Shown here piece by piece: positions 43,193 through 51,247 of a stretch of DNA of 51,247 bases. The position numbers and the translations under genes were made by a program. Every line of letters starts with the position of its first letter. The first letter of the stretch is position 1. Below the pieces are notes generated by a model, which was not told the origin of the DNA, did not search any database, and worked only from the letters and a program-made list of their open reading frames with translations. Source of the stretch: Bacteriovoracaceae bacterium (GTDB lineage Bacteria; Bdellovibrionota; Bacteriovoracia; Bacteriovoracales; Bacteriovoracaceae). The stretch covers positions 1 through 51,247 of the forward strand of contig CANFHC010000022.1 in assembly GCA_947446575.1 (NCBI GenBank). Reading direction: 5' to 3'.

Positions 43193-43595
43193 CAATATAT
43201 AAAAAAGTAATTGGAACAAGAATTTCAGGATGCAGGCTGTGTTTGACGGGACAAGTATTGGCAACACTTTCTAGTGTCCGACGTTGTTCAATTGTTAATG
43301 TTTCTGGAAGAGTCAATTCCACCGTTAATGATGCGATTCGCCTTGGTGCTGCATTCATTTCTTTTTGCACTTTTACGCGTGAGCCTTTTATGTCGATATT
43401 GTTTTTATCTGCGTAAATTCCCATGACGGTTAGCATGCAACTTCCCAATGCCGCAGCGACCAGATCCGTTGGCGAGAAGGCTTCACCTTTTCCATCATGA
43501 TCAAGGGGAGCATCAGTGTGAATGATGTGTTGAGAAGGGCCATGAGTCATCTGGCAATGCTTAAATCCCTCGTATAGGCCTGTCGTTTCAACCAT
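43185..43595 (-). CDS. OsmC/Ohr-family peroxidase-like protein
   Basis: OsmC-family proteins reduce organic peroxides with two cysteines. Cys53 (in ALGSCMLTVM) and Cys115 (in ANTCPVKHSL) fit the pattern, and the short 136-residue form resembles the YhfA/OsmC-like branch. The frame can open at a GTG at 43607, but its GGAG is better read as the Shine-Dalgarno of the ATG six bases beyond it (43595). Its 3' end overlaps the convergent polA end by eight bases. Which subfamily and which substrate are unclear. Confidence 0.88.
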   Translation of the reverse strand: MVETTGLYEGFKHCQMTHGPSQHIIHTDAPLDHDGKGEAFSPTDLVAAALGSCMLTVMGIYADKNNIDIKGSRVKVQKEMNAAPRRIASLTVELTLPETLTIEQRRTLESVANTCPVKHSLHPEILVPITFLYIAI

Positions 43596-43723
43596 AAAAT
43601 TCTCCACTTTATTAGTCCATTAATACGATCCATACAGGCGATCTTAGTTAAATTTTCTTTAAAAAGCCAAAATGACATTCTTCGGCATGTTTAAATGTTA
43701 GAAAATTTTTTTACGGCATCACC

Positions 43724-43752
43724 CTTGACACTAATGGGGTCTGATACCACAT
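43724..43752 (+). promoter_or_regulatory. RpoH (heat-shock sigma-32) type promoter of groESL
   Basis: TCACCCTTGACA ends at 43730 and matches the extended sigma-32 -35 (TCNCCCTTGAA) closely. After 16 bases CCACATTG (from 43747) matches the CCCCATNT -10 element well. No good housekeeping -10 fits the TTGACA. A GAGTGTTAA at 43756-43764 resembles one half of a CIRCE operator, but the other half is not there. Confidence 0.6.
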
Positions 43753-43786
43753 TGAGAGTGTTAATTTTTTATACTGGAGGAAACCT

Positions 43787-44074
43787 ATGCAACTAAGACC
43801 ATTACAAGATCGCGTTGTTGTTCAACGTTTAGATGAGGAAACAAAAACTGCTGGTGGAATTATCATTCCAGACAATCACGCAGAAAAACCATCTCAAGGA
43901 AAAATCCTTGCTGTGGGAACTGGATACAGAAATACTGACGGAACAGTTCGCAACTTAGACGTAAAAGTTGGTGACCATGTTCTTTTCGGAAAATATTCTG
44001 GAACACCTGTAAAGGTTGAAGGAAAAGAAGTTCTTGTTATGAAAGAAGAAGAAATTCTTGGTGTTTTACAATAA
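43787..44074 (+). CDS. groES: Co-chaperonin GroES
   Basis: GroES caps the GroEL cavity. [27 protein letters not shown] at residues 3-29 (in pieces [10 protein letters not shown], the mobile loop, GGIIIPD) and the dome and tail motifs [14 protein letters not shown] are diagnostic. Length is 95 residues. ACTGGAGG supplies a strong ribosome-binding site. It is the first gene of the groESL pair behind an RpoH-like promoter. Confidence 0.98.
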   Translation: MQLRPLQDRVVVQRLDEETKTAGGIIIPDNHAEKPSQGKILAVGTGYRNTDGTVRNLDVKVGDHVLFGKYSGTPVKVEGKEVLVMKEEEILGVLQ

Positions 44075-44093
44075 TCAAATTTTTTATTAATAA

Positions 44094-45749
<1,656 letters not shown>

Positions 45750-45780
45750 TTCGTCTTTTTCTCAAAAATTTATACGCACA

Positions 45781-45809
45781 AAAAAAGGGGGACTTCGGTT
45801 CCCCTTTTT
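45781..45809 (+). terminator. Rho-independent terminator of groESL
   Basis: An A-run, GGGGGAC, a C(UUCG)G tetraloop, GTTCCCC and TTTTT form a very stable intrinsic terminator (stem 45787-45804). Confidence 0.94.
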
Positions 45810-45842
45810 GTTAGCCTTTTAGGAAACGGCCATGGAGAGTCT

Positions 45843-46283
45843 ATGAAATTCTTAATTGCATCAGCGGCTTTGATTTTTAGTGTTACTACTTTTGCTTGCA
45901 CTGATTTTTCTGGAGAATACTTCGACGAGATGGATGGGACATATTTTTCAATGGCTCAAGATGGGTGCACGAGCATTACCTACCAATATGACGAAGGCCC
46001 AGTCGAGAGACTGATGGACGGAAAAGACTATTTGGTTAATGACTATGACATCGTCGTTGAAGAAGGAAAAGTTTTGGCCAACGTAAAAATTTATTCAACC
46101 AATGAATTCAAAGGCGACAAGTTGATAACAAGAGATAGATCTGAAACAACCTACACTAGTGGGGTAGTAGAGATTGAAAAAGTTTGGAGTGAGACTACTT
46201 TAAATAGAAAAGCGGATATGGTTGTTGTCTCTCATCCGAGTAGAGGCCCTAAAGAGACAACCATTAATAAACGAGTGAAATAA
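45843..46283 (+). CDS. Small secreted protein, unknown function
   Basis: No family recognised. A signal peptide (about 18 residues, ending TFA) is followed by a mature region of about 128 residues starting CTDFSGEYF, which has the FSGxY look of small lipocalin-like or lipid-binding beta-barrels; this is a weak impression. Two cysteines near the start of the mature region (19 and 42) could pair. GGAG lies five bases before the ATG. The gene ends two bases before the convergent caspase-like gene. Confidence 0.7.
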   Translation: MKFLIASAALIFSVTTFACTDFSGEYFDEMDGTYFSMAQDGCTSITYQYDEGPVERLMDGKDYLVNDYDIVVEEGKVLANVKIYSTNEFKGDKLITRDRSETTYTSGVVEIEKVWSETTLNRKADMVVVSHPSRGPKETTINKRVK

Positions 46284-46285
46284 AT

Positions 46286-47698
46286 CTAAAAGACGAAATC
46301 ACTGCAGGCATTTTTTTTCATTTCGCTACTTTCTTTGAGCTCCTTATATTTGGCATCGTAAATTTTACCGGAAATTTGAGCAATTAAGCTTGCTTTCTTT
46401 TGAAGTTCTTTGCCTTGATTTTGCAAAGTTCGTGCAAATCCGTCAGCTTCCTGAAGTTCAGGGTGCGCAGTGGTAATTTTCTTTTTTAACTCCAAAGAAT
46501 ATTTTATTTTTTTAATACTTTCCATGCAACCATTTAGCTCTGAGCCTGGTTTTGCACTTTTTAAATTATCTACAAAATAATCAAGGGTAGATTGATTTGT
46601 TCCTAAAGCCTCGCTCCAAGTAACATTTTCAGAAATCTTTTTATTTGTATCATTTGGATAATATTTTTCAACATTTTTAAGAAGTCCATAATTAGAAGCC
46701 TTCATTTTTGCCAGAAAACTATCCTGCATCTTTTTATAACTTTTTAACTCGTCCAGTAAATTTTCTTCACCTGAGTAGCGACTTCTCATAACTCCATTTA
46801 TTTTTTGAAAATCTTCTACTTGTTTTAATAATAAATCAAACTCAGTTTCTCTTTTACAAACTCCAATCGAGCCTTGGTTGTAAAGACTTTCTAAATAGGG
46901 GGTGAGTTTGTTTGCAAGCCCATTGCTGTAAAACATATAGGGAGTAATCAGTGGATATAAGCTTTGATTGAGTTGTTTACCCTCACTTGTTGAGATCATT
47001 GGGAAACTTGGTGAGTAAGTAAGTGCGCGTGCTTTTAGAAAAACACTTTCTAATGACTCACCTTTTTTCATGTTTTCATAAAAGCTATTGGAAAAATCAT
47101 CATAGCCTAAAAGATTGGGAGCGGTAGAAGTGACTACGCAAGTATTTTCATTGGCAAGCGGCAGCGAATTTCCAGAATGACAGGAAAAATCGACAATCCC
47201 TAATTTGATTTTATAAACTTTGGCGAGTTGCGCGAGCTCTTTAAGTTTATCCATAGAGGCTAGGCGAGCACCTCTAGTATTACCATGTGTGGCCATATCG
47301 ATCATGTGGGTGTCGTTTTTTTCAGTTGAGCTATCATTAGGCTGACCGTGAGAATCGAGTAGTACAAGCAGTTTTTCCCCTGGAGCTATTTTTCCACTTT
47401 TAATTTTTTGTGCATATTCAGCAAGAGTTTTTTCAAAATTTTCAGGAGTAAAATCTTTATTTTGAACCCCTAAAGAATTTTTTAAAATGTCTTCGGTTTC
47501 CTTGTGCCCACCATTAAAACTAGATTTTATATTTAAGCCTACTTGATTTTTTGCAGCTCCAAGTCTTTGGAGTGAGCCATCAAAGATAGTTGATTCTCCG
47601 CTTGGCTCTCCACCGCCTCCAAAGAGAAGAGTTTCGAGCGCATAAGAGTTTTGCATGAATAAAACGAGAACGAATATAAGACTTAATTTTTTATTCAT
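46286..47698 (-). CDS. Secreted caspase-like (metacaspase-type) cysteine peptidase
   Basis: A signal peptide (about residues 1-20) leads to LLVLLDSHGQ with His117 and GIVDFSCHSGNS with Cys173. These reproduce the His-Gly and D-x-(C)HSG dyad of caspase-fold (clan CD) peptidases, and the 56-residue spacing is normal for metacaspases. The strands KLLVLLDSHG and IKLGIVDFSCHSG are the expected core strands. The remaining C-terminal 250 residues (about 220-470) are helical and charged, with no family recognised; Cys285 and Cys389 might matter for the fold. The start overlaps the stop of the small secreted protein gene upstream by eight bases, so the pair is coupled. Its target is unknown. Confidence 0.72.
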   Translation of the reverse strand: MNKKLSLIFVLVLFMQNSYALETLLFGGGGEPSGESTIFDGSLQRLGAAKNQVGLNIKSSFNGGHKETEDILKNSLGVQNKDFTPENFEKTLAEYAQKIKSGKIAPGEKLLVLLDSHGQPNDSSTEKNDTHMIDMATHGNTRGARLASMDKLKELAQLAKVYKIKLGIVDFSCHSGNSLPLANENTCVVTSTAPNLLGYDDFSNSFYENMKKGESLESVFLKARALTYSPSFPMISTSEGKQLNQSLYPLITPYMFYSNGLANKLTPYLESLYNQGSIGVCKRETEFDLLLKQVEDFQKINGVMRSRYSGEENLLDELKSYKKMQDSFLAKMKASNYGLLKNVEKYYPNDTNKKISENVTWSEALGTNQSTLDYFVDNLKSAKPGSELNGCMESIKKIKYSLELKKKITTAHPELQEADGFARTLQNQGKELQKKASLIAQISGKIYDAKYKELKESSEMKKNACSDFVF

Positions 47699-48089
47699 GT
47701 GGGCACTCCATTTTTTTACTTAAAACAAAACCACCGTCGAGATCGGGGTGTAGTGGATCTGGCATTCTCAATTTTAAATTCTCAATTGAAGAAATTTCAC
47801 CCAATGTTCCATTTAGTTTTAAAATAGTAGCATCAAGAGAAACGGATTTATCAATATAGAGAACTGTTTTACTTAATTCATTGGGAGTTATTGTGAATTT
47901 CATTTCAGATTTTGATTTTTCATTGACTAGTAATGCAAGCCCAACCGGCGGGTTTTTTCTAATCACTCCATCTATTGCATATCGGCCGCATTCTTTTACA
48001 GACCAAATCTTTAATTGGCTCATTCCATCTTTTGGAAAGATTGAAAATGTGAGGAGGAGAATAAATAAATGGAGTATAGATTTCTTCAT
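47691..48089 (-). CDS. Small secreted protein coupled to the caspase-like peptidase
   Basis: No family recognised. It has a signal peptide (about residues 1-24, ending GMS before QLKIW) and a 108-residue mature part that looks all-beta, with two cysteines (in KECGRYA and MECPHE) that could link its ends. Its stop overlaps the peptidase start by eight bases, so the two are made together. A role as partner, chaperone or inhibitor of the peptidase is a guess from this coupling alone. Confidence 0.68.
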   Translation of the reverse strand: MKKSILHLFILLLTFSIFPKDGMSQLKIWSVKECGRYAIDGVIRKNPPVGLALLVNEKSKSEMKFTITPNELSKTVLYIDKSVSLDATILKLNGTLGEISSIENLKLRMPDPLHPDLDGGFVLSKKMECPHE

Positions 48090-48374
48090 AATGGACCCTA
48101 AATAATCTTATTTTAACATTGCAGTTTTTTCAATGATGGCTAAATTGGCACACAGGTTTTAGTTGAGCTAATTAGACGGCTATTTAGCGATCTGCTTTTT
48201 CTTTTTTAATTTCAATTCGTCCGTGCTGAAATTTTTCTTAATCATTTTTTATCGTAGACAATATTATTTTCGTCTTACGGATTAGTTTTTCACATAGGTT
48301 TAGTCGGACATTGAATAAAACTTAAATGTTTTTGTTTGGTGGGGTCAAAATTTTGAAGGCCAACATTTTCTTTT

Positions 48375-48400
48375 GACACCTTAACTGGGTTTTAAGTGTC
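48375..48400. repeat. Inverted repeat upstream of the sigma-54 promoter, possible activator site
   Basis: GACAC-C-TTAA (48375-48384) and TTAAGTGTC (48392-48400) form a dyad with one bulged base around a seven-base centre. It lies about 65-90 bases upstream of the promoter's -12 GC, where enhancer-binding activators of sigma-54 often bind. As RNA it could be a weak hairpin followed by TTTT. Confidence 0.45.
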
Positions 48401-48451
48401 TTTTCGTCACTGGGATTCGAGGCTATCAGGGTGTTACATAGGGGCAGAATA

Positions 48452-48467
48452 TGGCACGGACTCTGCA
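48452..48467 (+). promoter_or_regulatory. Sigma-54 (RpoN) promoter
   Basis: TGGCACGGACTCTGCA carries GG and GC exactly ten bases apart and matches TGGCACG-N4-TTGCA at all but one position. Transcription should start near 48478, giving a leader of about 60 bases before the ATG at 48539. It is the only such site I found by eye in the window. It implies control by an ATP-driven enhancer-binding activator encoded elsewhere. Confidence 0.8.
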
Positions 48468-48538
48468 ATTGATATAAGTAGAGATCAAGGATTGGTCTCA
48501 TGGAATTTCAAGGAAGATAAAAATTTAGGAGCTTTAGG

Positions 48539-48877
48539 ATGAAGCATACAAAAGGACTAGGATTGGTCAGCCTCTTATCATTGGTAGTTATTACAATTGT
48601 GGGTCCGATGTCAGCCTTTGGCACCACCCAGTTCGGAGTCGCTTGTCCCCAAAAATTTATTGCAACAGTAACGAATATGACTGAATTAGAATCAGGGTCA
48701 TTTCCAAAAGTTGAAGTAGATTTTCAAGTGATTCAAACTCTTAAAGGTGACGAAATCTCCTCTAAGAAAATACAGATTGTAAAAGACGGACCAGTGCAAT
48801 TTAAAAGCGGAGAGATCTACACTGTAGAATCCCGTGAGAACTGGCTTTGTTCGGCAACTTTATTTTCGAAAAATTAA
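48539..48877 (+). CDS. Small secreted protein under a sigma-54 promoter, unknown function
   Basis: No family recognised. An N-terminal signal peptide of about 27 residues (ending SAFG) precedes a mature domain of about 85 residues that alternates strands (KVEVDFQVIQTLKG, KKIQIVKDG, GEIYTVES), with cysteines in VACPQ and NWLCSA that may pair. This layout recalls small netrin/TIMP-like (NTR) domains, which begin with an exported CP and carry a strand-rich barrel; that is an impression only. AGGAG is seven bases before the ATG. The metalloprotease gene follows after 86 bases, probably on the same transcript. Confidence 0.72.
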   Translation: MKHTKGLGLVSLLSLVVITIVGPMSAFGTTQFGVACPQKFIATVTNMTELESGSFPKVEVDFQVIQTLKGDEISSKKIQIVKDGPVQFKSGEIYTVESRENWLCSATLFSKN

Positions 48878-48898
48878 ATTTTCAAACGGTTCTCTAAA

Positions 48899-48924
48899 GG
48901 CCTTTCCATGGATGGAATAGGGCC
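48899..48924 (+). other. Hairpin between the sigma-54 gene and the metalloprotease gene
   Basis: GGCC-TT-TTCCAT-GG-ATGGAA-(TA)-GGGCC folds into a stem with a small bulge. A T-run follows only about 15 bases later, so it is not a standard terminator. It may partly terminate or stabilise the mRNA, setting the ratio of the two products. Confidence 0.4.
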
Positions 48925-48963
48925 CAGTTAGTAAGTGACTTTTTTTTTACAAGGAAGTAAAAA

Positions 48964-49773
48964 TTGGTACACACAAAAAAATTGGCCATAAGTATTATCC
49001 CCCTCTTATTTATGGCCATTTTCTTGTCTCAAGAATCTCATGCTTACTCATTAACCCAAGACTTTCAAAAAGGTTATTATTGGCAGAGTTTTCCAATAAA
49101 AATGTCTAAATTCATCACTGATCCAAACGATGGTGCATTGTTAGAGCAACTAACAAATCAAGCAGTATCTGATTGGGAAAATGCCGTAGGGAAAAATCTT
49201 TGGGATTTTAGTGCTGTTCAAACTTCATCTTCATATTCGGGAAACTATATTCGCTGGTCTGATAATTTTGGATCAGAAACGGGATACGATCCTAACAAAA
49301 CTTTGGCGATTACAATACGCTACAATCAAGGAACTTATTTTCAACAAACAGTTATTGTCTTGAATGGAAGTTTAAGTTATTTAAGGCAGAATTGGAGCAA
49401 CTCACTAAAGACCACGATTCTTCATGAGATAGGACATACCTTGGGTTTAGACCATTCTAGTGCAAATGCAATTATGGCCGCGAATTTAACATCGCTAACA
49501 ACTCTTCAGCCAGATGATGTGAAAGGTGTGAACGCTGTAGTTGATGAAACAATCAGAAGACAATCGACTGGATATGTTTCTCCTTATTCAGTGCAAACTT
49601 CAGAAAAGAATAGTTTGCTTCCAACTTGCGGGACCGTTGAAGATATCGCTGGCGGTGGAAAAGGTGGGCCTTCAAACGGGGCTGCTAATTTTGTGGGGTC
49701 ACTTTTAATTGGATTTCTGGCCATTAGCTTTGCAAACAAAAGAAAAAGACAAAGTGTAATAATCAAGTACTAA
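48964..49773 (+). CDS. Secreted matrixin-like zinc metalloprotease with C-terminal membrane anchor
   Basis: The signal peptide covers about residues 1-26. The zinc site HEIGHTLGLDH (His154, Glu155, His158, His164) is the metzincin signature HExxHxxGxxH, followed by a Met-turn, AIMAAN (Met171), as in M10 matrixins. After a linker with TCGTVEDIAGGGKGG comes a C-terminal hydrophobic helix (about residues 240-256) and the basic NKRKRQ. This Gly-rich/helix/basic layout resembles bacterial C-terminal sorting signals (GlyGly-CTERM or MYXO-CTERM types), though it could be a plain anchor. Translation starts at TTG, with AAGGAAG six bases ahead. Length is 269 residues. Confidence 0.85.
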   Translation: MVHTKKLAISIIPLLFMAIFLSQESHAYSLTQDFQKGYYWQSFPIKMSKFITDPNDGALLEQLTNQAVSDWENAVGKNLWDFSAVQTSSSYSGNYIRWSDNFGSETGYDPNKTLAITIRYNQGTYFQQTVIVLNGSLSYLRQNWSNSLKTTILHEIGHTLGLDHSSANAIMAANLTSLTTLQPDDVKGVNAVVDETIRRQSTGYVSPYSVQTSEKNSLLPTCGTVEDIAGGGKGGPSNGAANFVGSLLIGFLAISFANKRKRQSVIIKY

Positions 49774-49812
49774 AAAGGTAAAATTTTTTTTGCAAGTGCC
49801 GATAGAATTGGC

Positions 49813-50283
49813 ATGAATGAAGAAAACACATCAGCTATAAATTATATTTTTTACCTTCAAACCAAAAATGAATTGGATAACGGATATTATGTTCTTGCAG
49901 AGGTGCTCAGCAAGATTAATATAAGCCTACTTCCAATTTTTGCGGATGATTTAAAAGTCATTGATCGCAATAAAAAATATCATGTTATTTCTATTCGCAA
50001 TGATCTGTCATCAGCCATGGTCTTCAATCAAATCAGAAAATCCTTTTTAGATTTGGCTATGGCCTCAGGGAAGATTGCTTTATTTGATATAAGTTCATTT
50101 TCAGAGATAGATATTGCTGCAAAAATGCAGAACAAAAACGTATATCGTTATTTTCAACTGCCGCAAAATTTAAAACAAATTGCAATGACTGTAGCCGTTG
50201 ATTATTTTCGTGACAGAAACACCCAAGCACAGTGGCCGGGCGGAAAAAGGGCAAAACTCCCTTCTATGACAAACGAATCATAA
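49813..50283 (+). CDS. Cytoplasmic protein of unknown function
   Basis: No family recognised. The 156-residue protein has no signal peptide or membrane segment. It shows alternating helices and strands (for example YHVISIRNDL and GKIALFDISSF), suggesting a small alpha/beta fold, and a basic C-terminal tail. No Shine-Dalgarno precedes the ATG; TAGAAT (49803-49808) lies just ahead of it, so a near-leaderless message is possible. The next gene starts 18 bases downstream. Confidence 0.65.
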   Translation: MNEENTSAINYIFYLQTKNELDNGYYVLAEVLSKINISLLPIFADDLKVIDRNKKYHVISIRNDLSSAMVFNQIRKSFLDLAMASGKIALFDISSFSEIDIAAKMQNKNVYRYFQLPQNLKQIAMTVAVDYFRDRNTQAQWPGGKRAKLPSMTNES

Positions 50284-50301
50284 TCTTTTAAAATAAAAAA
50301 T

Positions 50302-50760
50302 ATGAAAATAAAAATAAGTGAAGACACCCAAAGAATGCTCATGTTGCTTAAACTCGATGCCTTGCGGTTGTTCGAGCGTATAAAATATAGGGCCCCTGAA
50401 TATATGTATGAATTCTCATTAAAGAGATCGCGTGATCATTTTCCCGCTGTTTTCACAAATCGATATGACCAAACAACGATTGCTGAACTTATGCTTTGTG
50501 GGCAAGAAGTCTTAGCTGGTCTTGATCAATTTTATACAAAAGTTGATGAGGTTCGCTGGTATTTAAATCATACCCAAGACATGCCTAATAGAGTAGAAGA
50601 CAAAATTCACTCACACATTAGAGAGTTGGAAAAATTATTTCAAACACTCAATTTATATATAGATGTAGAGATGGGATTGATTTCTGAGCATCAACAAAAC
50701 GAAGAGATTGAAACAGAAATAGAAATAGGATCAATTCCAGAATATGAAACAGACAATTAA
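50302..50760 (+). CDS. Helical cytoplasmic protein of unknown function
   Basis: No family recognised. The 152 residues are nearly all predicted helical by eye, with an acidic C-terminal tail (EEIETEIEIGSIPEYETDN). There is no export signal. Its 3' end overlaps the following gene by 17 bases, and it stands 18 bases after the previous gene, so the three probably form one operon. Confidence 0.65.
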   Translation: MKIKISEDTQRMLMLLKLDALRLFERIKYRAPEYMYEFSLKRSRDHFPAVFTNRYDQTTIAELMLCGQEVLAGLDQFYTKVDEVRWYLNHTQDMPNRVEDKIHSHIRELEKLFQTLNLYIDVEMGLISEHQQNEEIETEIEIGSIPEYETDN

Positions 50761-51247
50761 TATTTCAATACTAGTCATGGTTCTTTCAATTCCATTTGCT
50801 TTATCGCAAACGAGAAAAGCTATTCCTGCTGGTCGGTATGAAGCACTTTCTGGTGTGAAGATTTCTCATAGTGTGAAAGGAAACGAAAGTACACTGGCCA
50901 AAGATTCATTAGGCTTGTTTTGGACTGAAGTCGCTAAACATATTCCTCAAGGCAGAAAAGAGAATTCTTTTTTTGGTTCTGGTGCAATTGATGCAAATTT
51001 TAAAACCTTTTTATCTTCCAAGGGAGTTTTGGAATCTCATTCTTTTGATAGCAAAGTGAATATTCTTTTAAGCGATGATATTAGTCGAGATTCAGAACTC
51101 TTTAAGAAGATCAAAACGAAGGGCAGTTTAATCATTTTAAAAGATAAGCACGGCCTTAAAGAAATTATTTCGACACTCGCTCGGTACGAAGTCTTGGTTT
51201 ATCAAACTGAAGCTGATAATAATTATTTTCTTCTTAAACTAAAATAA
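50744..51247 (+). CDS. Secreted protein of unknown function
   Basis: No family recognised. A signal peptide (about residues 1-21, ending FALS before QTRKA) precedes a mature domain of about 146 residues with alternating helices and strands and no cysteine. The stop codon is the last three bases of the window, so the gene is complete. It overlaps the helical protein gene by 17 bases and is presumably translated with it. Confidence 0.65.
   Translation: MKQTINISILVMVLSIPFALSQTRKAIPAGRYEALSGVKISHSVKGNESTLAKDSLGLFWTEVAKHIPQGRKENSFFGSGAIDANFKTFLSSKGVLESHSFDSKVNILLSDDISRDSELFKKIKTKGSLIILKDKHGLKEIISTLARYEVLVYQTEADNNYFLLKLK

Larger units (their letters stand above)
48090..48538. other. Intergenic regulatory region of about 450 bases
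   Basis: This is the longest gene-free stretch of the window, between two divergent secreted-protein units. It is T-rich and has no credible coding frame. It contains a hairpin at 48167-48188 (GCTAATTAG with CTATTTAGC, one mismatch, T-rich sequence downstream), an inverted repeat at 48375-48400, two ACTGGG-TT direct repeats (48384 and 48409), and the sigma-54 promoter at 48452-48467. Confidence 0.6.

Noticed and set aside
43725-43764. CIRCE operator (HrcA site) before groES
   Set aside because: Only the right half (GAGTGTTAA) resembles CIRCE. The nine bases at the correct spacing upstream do not match TTAGCACTC. The RpoH-type promoter explains the region better.

Overview
The window is AT-rich, densely packed bacterial chromosome. 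Housekeeping proteins look proteobacterial, but many secreted or outer-membrane proteins are of no familiar family. Together with an EtfD-like Fe-S oxidoreductase, an AddAB-type nuclease and an outer-membrane barrel/TPR cluster resembling myxobacterial gliding-machinery genes, this suggests a member of the Bdellovibrionota, probably near Bacteriovorax/Halobacteriovorax. That placement is inference from gene content and base composition; no search was run.

Layout. (1) 1-2555: 3' end of a 5S rRNA (end of an rrn operon) with its terminator, then ftsK. (2) 2556-12582: the classical rpsB-tsf-pyrH-frr-uppS-cdsA-rseP block (dxr is not in its usual place), continued by tsaB, a phosphatidylserine decarboxylase-like gene without the catalytic serine, pssA, an outer-membrane protein gene and truA. 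(3) 12583-14550: tig and a small secreted protein. (4) 14553-24452, minus strand: a long likely operon reading etfD-like, three secreted proteins of unknown function, hisS, valS. (5) 24595-32040: a lipoprotein, hslO (Hsp33) and an addB-addA pair whose two nuclease domains both carry an iron-staple cysteine pattern. (6) 32046-38383: a promoter and a five-gene envelope cluster (beta-barrel, two TPR-type periplasmic proteins, TPR lipoprotein, small basic-tailed protein). (7) 38473-43595: a membrane protein, gmhA, trxA, an RDD protein, polA and an OsmC-family gene. (8) 43724-45809: groES-groEL behind an RpoH-like promoter. (9) 45843-51247: an accessory stretch of secreted proteins: a caspase-like cysteine peptidase with a small co-transcribed partner, a near-consensus sigma-54 promoter in a roughly 450-base gap driving a small secreted protein and a matrixin-like metalloprotease with a C-terminal membrane anchor, then three genes of unknown function.

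The genes combine translation (rpsB, tsf, frr, tig, hisS, valS, truA, tsaB), envelope building (uppS, cdsA, pssA, gmhA, rseP), protein folding and redox (groESL, hslO, trxA, osmC), DNA maintenance (ftsK, polA, addAB) and secreted or envelope functions that may serve a predatory or surface-motile lifestyle. The most unusual signals are the sigma-54/metalloprotease unit, the secreted caspase-like pair, the doubly iron-stapled AddAB, the barrel/TPR cluster, the Ser-less decarboxylase homologue, a probable S2-type leader pseudoknot before rpsB, and three promoters placed so that transcription should begin on the start codon (leaderless mRNAs). No tRNA, CRISPR array or insertion sequence was seen.
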